Shown piece by piece: positions 1-7,326 of a DNA stretch of 48,315 nucleotides (position 1 is the stretch's first letter; every line of letters begins with the position of its first letter). The stretch lies in assembly GCA_030747485.1 (NCBI GenBank), contig JASLKP010000012.1, positions 1 to 48,315 of the forward strand. The letters are read 5' to 3'. Under the pieces are notes generated by a model, which saw nothing but the letters and a program-made list of their open reading frames with translations, made no database searches and was not told where the DNA came from. Made by a program: the position numbers and the translations under genes. The stretch comes from Candidatus Thalassarchaeaceae archaeon (GTDB lineage: Archaea > Thermoplasmatota > Poseidoniia > Poseidoniales > Thalassarchaeaceae).

Positions 1-160
1 CAGCCTTTTCCCAACTTACAGGACGGTGCTCCTTCACCCACTTCGCAGCCTTGAACTTCCCCCTATTCTCAAGTTGTTCGAGAACTCTCTTAATCCCCCT
101 ATCGGTGTAGCCCACATACCATTTCTTCCCACGAAGTCGTAGGATGTACACCTGCCCCAT
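1..160 (-). CDS. GIY-YIG nuclease-like protein, 3' part missing
   Basis: The first 53 residues are visible, and the gene runs off the left edge of the window. The N-terminus reads VYILRL followed about ten residues later by WYVGYTD, the paired motif of the GIY-YIG nuclease fold. It is followed by an arginine/lysine-rich helix and the AAKWVKEHRP segment seen in the small UvrC-N/YhbQ-type proteins. The ATG at 160 is preceded by an in-frame TGA three codons upstream, so the start is firm. Proteins of this kind are small single-domain nucleases of uncertain cellular role (DNA repair or mobile-element derived). The catalytic glutamate lies beyond the edge, so activity cannot be judged. Confidence 0.72.
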   Translation of the reverse strand, partial: MGQVYILRLRGKKWYVGYTDRGIKRVLEQLENRGKFKAAKWVKEHRPVSWEKA

Positions 161-274
161 GCCATCTCAATAGAGGCGAGGACGCATTATCTTGTATGCT
201 CCTCAACACCCTTATTTTTTCACCTCGGAAATCCGATAGAGAATGTTCAAACACTGGATGGTGATGGGCGAAAT

Positions 275-622
275 ATGTCAATCATAGCAGCATACAATGA
301 CGCATGGGATAACGCCGACGCAGACGCACTTGCAGAAATTTTACACGACGAATTTGTGTTTAATCCACACGTTGGAGGCGTAACAATGGGCAAATCCGAT
401 GCGCTAGGATTTGCAGGTGCTGGAGGCACAACATCTGAAGGCAACCGAATTCTGTTCGAAAATGATGATGTTGGCGTCTCTCATTCGGTTGTTCACTTTG
501 CCAATGGCTCCACTTCGGAAGCCGTACTTTTTTTCATGAAATTCAAGGACGGAAAGATCGTCTCAATTGAAACAGGTGCGACTCCATTGTCAGATGATTA
601 TCGTCTTGTTGGCAGTGACTAG
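275..622 (+). CDS. NTF2-like / SnoaL-like domain protein
   Basis: This 115-residue soluble protein has the layout of the NTF2-like (SnoaL / DUF4440) cone fold. It has an N-terminal helix pair (AAYNDAWDNADADALAEILHD), a strand with FNPHVGG, and a C-terminal run of strands ending in FFMKFKDGKIVSIE, a very typical closing strand. Family members are either small enzymes (isomerases, dehydratases) or ligand-binding proteins. No catalytic residue set could be assigned here. It is monocistronic-looking, with unrelated neighbours. The ATG at 275 fits the fold boundary. Confidence is high for the fold and nil for a specific substrate. Confidence 0.75.
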   Translation: MSIIAAYNDAWDNADADALAEILHDEFVFNPHVGGVTMGKSDALGFAGAGGTTSEGNRILFENDDVGVSHSVVHFANGSTSEAVLFFMKFKDGKIVSIETGATPLSDDYRLVGSD

Positions 623-636
623 AAAGGTCCAATTTG

Positions 637-643
637 ATTATAT
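637..643 (+). promoter_or_regulatory. possible TATA box upstream of the 674 membrane protein
   Basis: An AT-rich TTATATG lies about 35 nt before the ATG at 674, the distance expected if transcription starts at or just before the start codon, as is common for first genes in archaeal units. This rests on position and composition only. Confidence 0.3.
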
Positions 644-673
644 GGCGTCTAGTGACATCATTGCTCGATAACC

Positions 674-1255
674 ATGCAGATGTCCCCATTCGAGTTCATC
701 ACCATCTTTTGCTCGTTGATTCTCGGTCTTGCTCTCACCCATATTTTCGGAGCCGTATCTGATTTGTACGAGATTCGTAAACGAGTCAAGACGTATTGGC
801 TCAACTCGCTTTGGGTTGTCACTGTCATCATGTGGGCTATTTTCACTTGGTGGGGTCTGTGGAGCCTTTCCATTGATCGAATCGAATGGACGTACGCTCA
901 GTACTGGTTCCTTGTGATGAACCTCGCCTCCATTTACTTCTTCACAACTCTAGTCTTGCCAAAAGCAACTGACGAGGGAATCATCGACTTAGAGACTCAC
1001 TACTATTCAGTTCACAAGGCATTCTTCTCGATTGTTGCATTCTCCCTCTTCAGTTCAGCTGTGGTCAATCATACATTATTCGGGGAACCGATGATTGGTC
1101 CAATGACAATCATGCCTTGTATTGTAGGATGTGCTGCGATTGGTGCGGTTTTCACCGATTCGAAATCATATCACAAATTCATTGGCGTCTTCATGTTTAT
1201 CATGTTCATTGCATTCCAATTAACAGACAACACAGTAATCTCCTACACACTTTGA
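674..1255 (+). CDS. multi-pass membrane protein of unknown function
   Basis: A 193-residue hydrophobic protein with about six predicted membrane helices: roughly residues 6-26, 44-64, 75-95, 114-132, 140-158 and 167-187. The short loops carry scattered charges (EIRKR after helix 1, DEGIIDLE between helices 3 and 4). I do not recognise a family motif. Small six-helix proteins of this shape, often annotated only as membrane proteins, are common in marine archaea. The start could be ATG 674 or ATG 680. No ribosome site is obvious, but a TATA-like box lies about 35 nt upstream. Nothing nearby suggests a partner. Confidence 0.6.
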   Translation: MQMSPFEFITIFCSLILGLALTHIFGAVSDLYEIRKRVKTYWLNSLWVVTVIMWAIFTWWGLWSLSIDRIEWTYAQYWFLVMNLASIYFFTTLVLPKATDEGIIDLETHYYSVHKAFFSIVAFSLFSSAVVNHTLFGEPMIGPMTIMPCIVGCAAIGAVFTDSKSYHKFIGVFMFIMFIAFQLTDNTVISYTL

Positions 1256-1357
1256 CCCATTATTATTCAATCGTTAGATTGAAATCGATGTTCAACAACC
1301 CAACTCTATGCACGTACATAACAACGTAGGCATGAAGGAGGCCTCGCGCTGATGGCT

Positions 1358-1382
1358 CCAGTGGATCGTCATGATCCACTGG
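1358..1382. repeat. perfect 10-bp inverted repeat in the 1256-1797 gene-poor stretch
   Basis: CCAGTGGATC, a 5-nt spacer, then GATCCACTGG. The arms match perfectly. It lies 100 nt after the membrane-protein stop and 44 nt before a weak ORF, so it could be a transcript-end hairpin or a protein-binding palindrome. No T-tract follows. The rest of 1256-1797 shows no RNA gene, and only the doubtful ORF at 1426. Confidence 0.55.
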
Positions 1383-1425
1383 AAGTTGACGACGACTGGC
1401 CGATTGTATAGATGGAGAGGACGAT

Positions 1426-1731
1426 ATGGTTAAGGGAGCCACGCAAAATCTTGTTTGCACCAATCTCGATGCTCCCGCCCTAAATCTAACAACAATCGCC
1501 GTCGATAGCGACAACCTCCTAGAATATGGGTGTCGAGCTCATATTCTGGAATTTTATGGAGAAAACCCGACTAGAGTACATATCACTCTGACTGAGGAAT
1601 ATAATACGCAACCACGATGGAAACAACACCGTGATGCATCGAAGATGGTTGCACAAGCGAACCCAACGGAGGTCACGAATTCGCATCGGTGTGAGTCGAA
1701 TGGGTTCAATTTCAGGAAGAGGCTTGACTGA
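1426..1731 (+). CDS. doubtful 101-aa ORF, no recognised family
   Basis: This is the only ORF of note in a 540-nt stretch between confident genes. A GGAGAGG sequence sits shortly before the ATG, a reasonable ribosome site, and the reading frame is open for 101 codons. The protein has no motif that I recognise. Its middle (about residues 35-60) could form a small alpha/beta unit, and the C-terminal third is basic and polar. It may be a genuine small protein, a decayed fragment of a larger gene, or chance. It has no membrane helix and no signal peptide. Confidence 0.3.
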   Translation: MVKGATQNLVCTNLDAPALNLTTIAVDSDNLLEYGCRAHILEFYGENPTRVHITLTEEYNTQPRWKQHRDASKMVAQANPTEVTNSHRCESNGFNFRKRLD

Positions 1732-1797
1732 GCCTGGGTAATCAGTCTGAATCGAGATTGCTAGTGGCCTCCACCTCTAGTTGGTCGGGTCGATAGA

Positions 1798-2928
1798 CTA
1801 TTCATTGAGCCAAGGCAATCCGACATCGAGGTCTTCCGCATATTCAGGATTCAATTTCTTTGCTTCATCAAAAATGACACGAATGACCATTTGGACATGT
1901 TGATCAGGCTTCAATTTCTTAATCAACGCTGAAACCTCGACCATATTTGTGATAGGATCATGTCCTAAATGGACCGTTTCTTCCTTCATCATTGACTCTA
2001 GAATCAATCCGAGTGCCAACACTCCATCAATTGTTAATTCTGAATGATATTGAGATGACAAGTTCAATCGATTGAGATAGTGCATCCGATTAAATCTGAT
2101 TAAAGCGTCCTGGTGTCGAGTACAGTTTAGGCTTGAATCTTCTCCAAATGGTTGTAATTTGATTCCGATTCTGATTAAATCCTGCAAATTTTTCTTTTCA
2201 TTTTCATTCAATCGATTTGGCTCGACGGCATAAATCGAAATCAGGCTTGTCGATGCAGTCAAAACATCAATCTTCTCAATTTCATCTACTGTTTTTAAAT
2301 TATCAAGATATTTTGAAAACAATTCTTTGGCTTTCTTCAATGCATCCTCATCAGGATTACCTTCCCTTCTTGTGGTTTGAAAAATCCTTGAATAACGTCT
2401 GCCATAGATGATTTCATATGGTTCGACTTGTCTTGATTTCAAGGAATTAATGGAGTTCATATCATCGTCAAATTCCATTTGTTTCGGGAAGGAATTTGTT
2501 TGTGAACTTGGAATCAGACTGCCGACGAATACATGATTGTCAATGGTGACGAAAATCTCTTGTTGTCGTAATTTATATTGCATATTCTTGAGTTTCTTTG
2601 CCAGTTCTAGGATCATTTTGGATGGCCCTTCGTGCTTGGCCTCAATGTAGGTCACGGGTTCTTGCAACCATTCCCAATACCCCTCTGCCCTCCAGAACGT
2701 TGCAGCTCCAAGATATTTGAGAATCTCTAGAATCACTCCAGGTGCTCTACTGGCATGCCCTCTCGGTTTTCGTAGTGGGATGCTGATGGTAATACTACGC
2801 CAAATTTCCTCCTCCCAGTCAAATCCTTCATCGAGCGTAATTGCGGAAATGTCTGATGCATCTGCCACCTTTCCTAGAATATTGACGAGGTCCTTCCCAG
2901 ATGGGGGCTCTAGAGACACATTGGGCAA
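1798..2928 (-). CDS. hypothetical protein, 376 aa
   Basis: A soluble, charged protein rich in lysine, asparagine and isoleucine, with no signal peptide or membrane helix. I cannot assign it to a family. An N-terminal alpha/beta part (about 1-190) contains short beta-like stretches (IFVTIDNHVFVGSLI). A C-terminal part (about 190-376) looks mostly helical, with a heptad-like charged stretch around residues 185-215. It stands alone between the doubtful ORF at 1426 and the secreted protein at 2968, transcribed on the minus strand. The coding sequence looks more AT-rich in third positions and more lysine/asparagine-rich than its neighbours, which would fit lateral acquisition but is not proof. It could be an effector or DNA-processing protein of an accessory system. 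No evidence decides this. Confidence 0.6.
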   Translation of the reverse strand: MPNVSLEPPSGKDLVNILGKVADASDISAITLDEGFDWEEEIWRSITISIPLRKPRGHASRAPGVILEILKYLGAATFWRAEGYWEWLQEPVTYIEAKHEGPSKMILELAKKLKNMQYKLRQQEIFVTIDNHVFVGSLIPSSQTNSFPKQMEFDDDMNSINSLKSRQVEPYEIIYGRRYSRIFQTTRREGNPDEDALKKAKELFSKYLDNLKTVDEIEKIDVLTASTSLISIYAVEPNRLNENEKKNLQDLIRIGIKLQPFGEDSSLNCTRHQDALIRFNRMHYLNRLNLSSQYHSELTIDGVLALGLILESMMKEETVHLGHDPITNMVEVSALIKKLKPDQHVQMVIRVIFDEAKKLNPEYAEDLDVGLPWLNE

Positions 2929-2967
2929 CTACAGATGGCCCATCATAACCTTTCTTGGGCAGATGTA

Positions 2968-3615
2968 TCACTCTTCTTCTCTTGCTGCCATTCTTGATTC
3001 TCTAGTGACTGCCACGTAAACGCCGATTGAAAGCAAGACAAGACCAACTGGAATTCCGTAAAGATAGAGGTCATTGATTGGTTCTTCTGCAGTCCCATTT
3101 ACGCCTACCACTGCCCCCTTCATTTGATTCCACTTGTCACTGTCAGATGGGATCTCATCACCATTGACCGTATTTACCGTCAATCGCCAATCAACACTCA
3201 ATGAATCATCGAGGGGAGCAGTCCACAATAGCGTCCAGGAACGCTGGTCATTGCCTGCTAATGTGTGTGTGTATTCGTTAATCATCGGCTCATCGTCAGT
3301 CATCCATGCATCATCTGAGGTATTGGCCAATGCACCACTGTGGAACCACAGGTTGAATCCTGCCGTATTGGTCGCATTTACAACAGGTACAGCACCACCC
3401 TCCACTGAGATGGTTAATTCGTAGGTGACATTGGCCTCATATTGGTCAGGTAAACCATCCAACACGATGACCACATCTGGGCTGCTGACTGCTGAATGGC
3501 AAATACAACCATTCTCTACATCTGTAATCCCAGTCATTTTCGATGAGGCCAGAGGCACGCTTGAAGTGAGAAGGGCCGCCAATATCGCCAACACAAACAA
3601 TTGTCTAGCCCTCAT
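2968..3615 (-). CDS. secreted, membrane-anchored protein with CxCH motif
   Basis: A 215-aa exported protein. Residues 1-24 form a signal peptide (MRARQLFVLAILAALLTSSVPLASS). Just after it comes NGCICHSAV, a C-x-C-H motif followed by a beta-sandwich (about 50-175) that resembles the Reeler-like/choice-of-anchor V domains, in which a GCxCH motif precedes an immunoglobulin-like fold. A single helix near 187-207 and a short basic-acidic tail (TRESRMAAREEE) anchor it at the C-terminus. Longer open frame upstream lacks coding character and overlaps the divergent gene, so ATG 3615 is chosen. It diverges from the EF-hand membrane protein across about 100 nt. The role is unknown. The CxCH could bind a metal or take part in disulfide or haem chemistry, though it is not a canonical CxxCH haem site. 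Confidence 0.72.
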   Translation of the reverse strand: MRARQLFVLAILAALLTSSVPLASSKMTGITDVENGCICHSAVSSPDVVIVLDGLPDQYEANVTYELTISVEGGAVPVVNATNTAGFNLWFHSGALANTSDDAWMTDDEPMINEYTHTLAGNDQRSWTLLWTAPLDDSLSVDWRLTVNTVNGDEIPSDSDKWNQMKGAVVGVNGTAEEPINDLYLYGIPVGLVLLSIGVYVAVTRESRMAAREEE

Positions 3616-3722
3616 GTTGTTATCCAAACAGAAACATCTCAAGAACTCTGTCACAGATTTCATCTCAGAATATGGAATTGGACTTGCAAAGTGACAAAAG
3701 GCGAGCCATCTTTCGCGGGGGC

Positions 3723-5852
3723 ATGAGCGACGATGAAAACCCCGCCGAAGGCGGGGAAGAATTGATGTCGCCCACAGATTTGCTTGATGACCTTGATGCA
3801 GATGGCTCAGGTTGGATAGAATCTGATGAATATGGAGAACTAGACCGAATCGATCGGGATCTTCAGAAAATTTACGACCGTCGTTCGGGTGCCACTCGAA
3901 GATTCCCTCGTGGAATTGAGGATTATGTTCTCTTGGCTGGTTTACTGTATGGTGTGCTGTTCTTTGGTGGCATGTTGATGATGAGTGCTGGTATGTTGGG
4001 AAATAGTGTCGGATTGGATGAGTCACTATCATCAACAGTACTCGATTTTGAAGAATGTGAAGATCCAGGAGATGCAGTTTGGATTAACGCTTGGATTGAT
4101 GATGCACACAACATCAGAATCGATGCCATGAATGTCCCGTCTGAGGCAGAATTCACGACCATTCAATACCACAATGGCGTGGGGATGAATCAGAGTTTAG
4201 ACAATTCAACTACACTCAAAATCTACAATGATTGGCCAGATGGCTCATATGAACTTGAAATTTTATTCACCAATGATACGTTTGAAATCGTTGAAGAGAC
4301 AAATGAAACCAACGTGACAACGACCACTGAAGTATGGTCTCACACAACACTTGCAGAATTACAAGTCACAGTCGAAGTCAAGTCTCGTCCACCCAGTATG
4401 GCTTGGCTACCTTGGGTCGATGACAGCCCTGTGAAGGAAGCTGAAATTATCTCTGATGAGCCTAGACGCTGTTGGACAACATCTGATCTTGGTAATTGGG
4501 GTTGGATTATGATGGCTGCTGAATGGGGTGGTGGTCGTGAGACTGCCATGTTGGCTGGAGGTTCTGCAGGCGTGCCACCGTGGTGGATGGCATTCACGTC
4601 AATGTCGATGTCGATTTTCTTCCTTTTCGTTCAGTATCCATTGATGTATCGATTTTATCATCGCGAAGAAGATGATGAACTAACAGAAGCTCAAGTCGAG
4701 CGTCTTGTCCATCGTGCAGTGAGTAAATGTGAGAAGAAACTTCGAATCACAATTGATTGGGATGCATACAAGATGCAACAGCGAGACATCAGTATCGATG
4801 TGTTGGTACCATACAGTACAACAATGGAGACATATATCGATTCACGAGATGTTCGGGGGGAGATGGTCAAACGAGTTTTGGATGAATTCAAGGCATTCGG
4901 TGTCATGAAACCTCTTCATCTTCAGGCGAACTCAGATGATAGCAGTCAGGGTGTCTTTGAATCTCTAAGATATGGCTTGGATGCAAGCAAAGTGTCCGTT
5001 GAAGCACAAGGCGATGGTGAAGCATTGGTCACAGATTATTCAAAATTCTTTGAAGATGTTAGCACACTCGCCGGTGTCGAAAATCGAGCGGTTGATGCAA
5101 TTCAGGATTGGTTCAAGAAGCAGAATTTAATCGATCGAGGAAGCAAAGTTTACTCTGATGATTTACGATTATACGTGCGTATCATCTATCTGCCCAAACT
5201 TCGATTCGCGTTCTTCAGATTCAAGCGCTCATTCGTTGACATTACTGCGGATATCGAGAATCATATGCGCCTTGCAATGAAGGATTACTTGATTGATCGT
5301 GAATTGGTGGTTAGCGCGCGTAACGAAGTCGGGACTCTCTCTGACCGTTCTGCTGCTGGCCGTGTCGAAAAGTCAGATGGTGGTAAGCAGCAGGCTTTGG
5401 TCGCAAAGCAAGAAGGAATCGTTGGTACGCTATTGCAAAATCAAATCATGGGTGATGTCCTATCGACGGTAGAATTCGTGGCGCAAGAGAAACGCGATTT
5501 CATCAATCGTTGGGGATTTTGGGGCCTAATCGTTTTCGTTTGGATTCCGTTCATGGCATCCGGTGTATTGGTAGGGGCAATGCTTGGTCTGTTAAGTCGC
5601 ATGAATTTCTTGCGCGTACTCATCGCCTGTACCGTTGGAGGTTTCGCAGCCTCGATTACATGGGCATACACTGCACGTGGAATCATTGAGGTCATGGAAC
5701 GATATCACGCAGAGGCCCTCATTCCATGGATGATCGCCATCGTGGTCATCTTTGCACTCGTACACCTTCGAACAAGTAAGAAGCGACGTAGAGAAGCCCT
5801 ATTCAAGGAAACACAACAGTTCTTTGGTGGTGGCAGCGATTCAACTTCTTGA
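3723..5852 (+). CDS. EF-hand membrane protein with C-terminal small multidrug export-like domain
   Basis: A 709-aa integral membrane protein. Residues 25-36 (DADGSGWIESDE) are a textbook 12-residue EF-hand loop with acidic ligands at positions 1, 3 and 12. A helix at about 73-100 is followed by an extracytoplasmic domain (about 105-270), a second helix near 290-320, and a long soluble region (about 325-590). Three or four helices follow near the C-terminus (about 597-695), with the glycine-rich pattern FMASGVLVGAMLGLLSRM that resembles the putative small multi-drug export family (PF06695). The start at ATG 3723 gives MSDDENPAE, a normal acidic N-terminus. The ATG at 3672 would add an unlikely basic extension. 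Calcium sensing by the EF-hand is inference. Confidence 0.62.
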   Translation: MSDDENPAEGGEELMSPTDLLDDLDADGSGWIESDEYGELDRIDRDLQKIYDRRSGATRRFPRGIEDYVLLAGLLYGVLFFGGMLMMSAGMLGNSVGLDESLSSTVLDFEECEDPGDAVWINAWIDDAHNIRIDAMNVPSEAEFTTIQYHNGVGMNQSLDNSTTLKIYNDWPDGSYELEILFTNDTFEIVEETNETNVTTTTEVWSHTTLAELQVTVEVKSRPPSMAWLPWVDDSPVKEAEIISDEPRRCWTTSDLGNWGWIMMAAEWGGGRETAMLAGGSAGVPPWWMAFTSMSMSIFFLFVQYPLMYRFYHREEDDELTEAQVERLVHRAVSKCEKKLRITIDWDAYKMQQRDISIDVLVPYSTTMETYIDSRDVRGEMVKRVLDEFKAFGVMKPLHLQANSDDSSQGVFESLRYGLDASKVSVEAQGDGEALVTDYSKFFEDVSTLAGVENRAVDAIQDWFKKQNLIDRGSKVYSDDLRLYVRIIYLPKLRFAFFRFKRSFVDITADIENHMRLAMKDYLIDRELVVSARNEVGTLSDRSAAGRVEKSDGGKQQALVAKQEGIVGTLLQNQIMGDVLSTVEFVAQEKRDFINRWGFWGLIVFVWIPFMASGVLVGAMLGLLSRMNFLRVLIACTVGGFAASITWAYTARGIIEVMERYHAEALIPWMIAIVVIFALVHLRTSKKRRREALFKETQQFFGGGSDSTS
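3740..3756 (+). repeat. 7-bp hairpin inside the first codons of the EF-hand gene
   Basis: CCCCGCC-GAA-GGCGGGG is a perfect G+C-only stem with a GAA loop, 17 nt after the ATG at 3723. It encodes NPAEGG. In the mRNA it would place a strong stem next to the start codon and may damp initiation. Confidence 0.5.
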
Positions 5853-5853
5853 A

Positions 5854-6519
5854 TCATTCATCCATCCATGTTGTCTCGCCATCAATGAACTGTCTAATGA
5901 TTGAACTCTCTGCTCGGACGAGATGTTCAGAAACAGTTGATCGCCCTAGGTCGAGGTGTTTTGAAAGGTCGGCAAGTGTGATTCTACGAGGGACCTCATA
6001 CCAACCCAATTCTAGGGCTGCAGTGAGTACTTCCACTTGCCTTTCACTTAGCAAATCCTCCTTGATTAAATCATCAGGAGATACAGATGTTGCACTGATG
6101 CGATCTGGCCGCAGCATTAGGCGCGCTGCCGTCACTACAATTCGGATTGATAGCGTACTTCCACGCATGGTGTAATGGATTCCTTCAGAATCCCATCGGC
6201 TTCCAACTTTGATTGTAAGTTTGCCCACGCGTGCAGATAGTTGGCTCAATGGGTGATTAATTCTCGCCACTAGAATGTAGGCTGAATCGCCTCCAATTGG
6301 TTCAGCAAGGACCTCTTCTATTTCCAAAAAATCAGTTGCTGCGTCAAGATCATCAGGTCCCTTCCCCTCCTTGAAGATGACACGAATCATGAATCTGATC
6401 CGATCTGAATTCCGTTCCAAATAACCCATATGCATCGCCCAATCGATGATTTTAATCAGAGGAGCGACATTTGAGAGATGCAAGCGTTCATGACGCCAGA
6501 ACATGGTCACTTCTCGCAT
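5854..6519 (-). CDS. HTH_10 (bacterio-opsin activator type) transcription regulator
   Basis: A 221-aa regulator. The last ~65 residues match the Bat-type HTH_10 domain: LSERQVEVLTAALELGWYE, then an arginine-rich strand (VPRRITLADLSKHL) and the recognition helix region LGRSTVSEHLVRAESSI. The first ~145 residues form an alpha/beta sensory module usual for the family, with no cofactor motif visible. ATG 6519 lies 3 nt after GGGGGAGG and gives MREVTMFW. ATGs at 6561 or 6504 are possible. It is divergent from the ABC exporter operon at 6638, with only about 120 nt between, so control of that exporter is the simplest inference. The stop is 1 nt from the stop of the convergent EF-hand gene. Confidence 0.82.
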   Translation of the reverse strand: MREVTMFWRHERLHLSNVAPLIKIIDWAMHMGYLERNSDRIRFMIRVIFKEGKGPDDLDAATDFLEIEEVLAEPIGGDSAYILVARINHPLSQLSARVGKLTIKVGSRWDSEGIHYTMRGSTLSIRIVVTAARLMLRPDRISATSVSPDDLIKEDLLSERQVEVLTAALELGWYEVPRRITLADLSKHLDLGRSTVSEHLVRAESSIIRQFIDGETTWMDE

Positions 6520-6600
6520 ATGCCTCCCCCGTGTGTTGTTGGTGTCGTATCTGCATTTCAATACGCCCCCGTCGCCTTCTAGTGCTTTTTTTGTGAATGC

Positions 6601-6607
6601 CTATATG
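6601..6607 (+). promoter_or_regulatory. possible TATA box of the ABC exporter operon
   Basis: CTATATG lies 31-37 nt before the ATG at 6638, the spacing for a leaderless or very short-leader archaeal transcript. The 6520-6637 stretch is shared with the divergent HTH_10 gene. Confidence 0.35.
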
Positions 6608-6637
6608 TTGCCGCCTGTTGGTTGATACTGTGATAAC

Positions 6638-7312
6638 ATGACTTTGGTCAATATGGCTGGAATACACAGACATTACGTGATGGCGTCTGGTACTGTAAAG
6701 GCTCTAAATGGAATCAATCTCAACATCAAGGAAGGTGAGAGAGTCCTCTTGCTCGGACCATCGGGTTCTGGTAAGACGACGCTGTTGAATTGCCTAGCAG
6801 CACTTGACAATCCAACAGAAGGAGATTACACGTTCAAAGAAGTAGAGGTCCCTCGGGGACACGCTGAGAAAATGACCACATTTCGTCGAGAAAATATTGG
6901 ATATGTATTCCAGTTCTTCAATCTCCTCCAAGATTTGACAGTTCTTGAAAACATCCTCCTCATCCAAGAATTATCAGATGGCCGCGATGAGGCTCGCGCA
7001 CGTGAATTACTCGCCTTGGTCGGTCTTGAAGAAGAAGTGAATCGCTTCCCTGCTGAGATTAGTGGGGGGCAGCAGCAACGCGTTGCAATCGCCCGCAGCC
7101 TCGCCAAGAAACCTAATCTTCTACTGGGGGATGAATTAACAGGGAATTTGGATTCAGAAACCTCTGCAAAAGTGATGGAAGTCTTGGTCAGTGCTTGCAA
7201 GGCCGAGGGAATCACAACAGTCATGGTCACTCACGATGAATCTCTGATTAAGTATGCGAATCGGGTTGTACGCCTAGATAGTGGAAAAATCATCTCTGAT
7301 GAAAGGATTTGA
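6638..7312 (+). CDS. ABC transporter ATPase, MacB/LolD type
   Basis: A 224-aa nucleotide-binding protein of the MacB/LolD/FtsE group. It shows Walker A GPSGSGKTT (about 40-48), a Q-loop in YVFQFFNLL, the signature SGGQQQRVAIARSL, Walker B LLLGDELTGNLD and the switch histidine in VTHD. The Walker B context is GDELTGNLD rather than the usual ADEPTGNLD. The catalytic glutamate is kept and the proline after it is replaced by leucine. Together with the permease 15 nt downstream it would form a type VII tripartite-like exporter, which in this family uses ATP for mechanical work on extracytoplasmic substrates rather than classical transport. Substrate unknown. It is divergent from an HTH_10 regulator. 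Confidence 0.93.
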   Translation: MTLVNMAGIHRHYVMASGTVKALNGINLNIKEGERVLLLGPSGSGKTTLLNCLAALDNPTEGDYTFKEVEVPRGHAEKMTTFRRENIGYVFQFFNLLQDLTVLENILLIQELSDGRDEARARELLALVGLEEEVNRFPAEISGGQQQRVAIARSLAKKPNLLLGDELTGNLDSETSAKVMEVLVSACKAEGITTVMVTHDESLIKYANRVVRLDSGKIISDERI

Positions 7313-7326
7313 ATTGAGGTGTATTC

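Noticed and set aside
1256..1797. tRNA or other structured RNA in the gap
   Set aside because: No cloverleaf arms or T-loop sequence was found by eye. Only one simple palindrome is present.
2968..4035. A 355-aa version of the secreted CxCH protein
   Set aside because: The extra 140 residues have no coding character, overlap the divergent EF-hand gene and would hide a perfect signal peptide that begins at ATG 3615.
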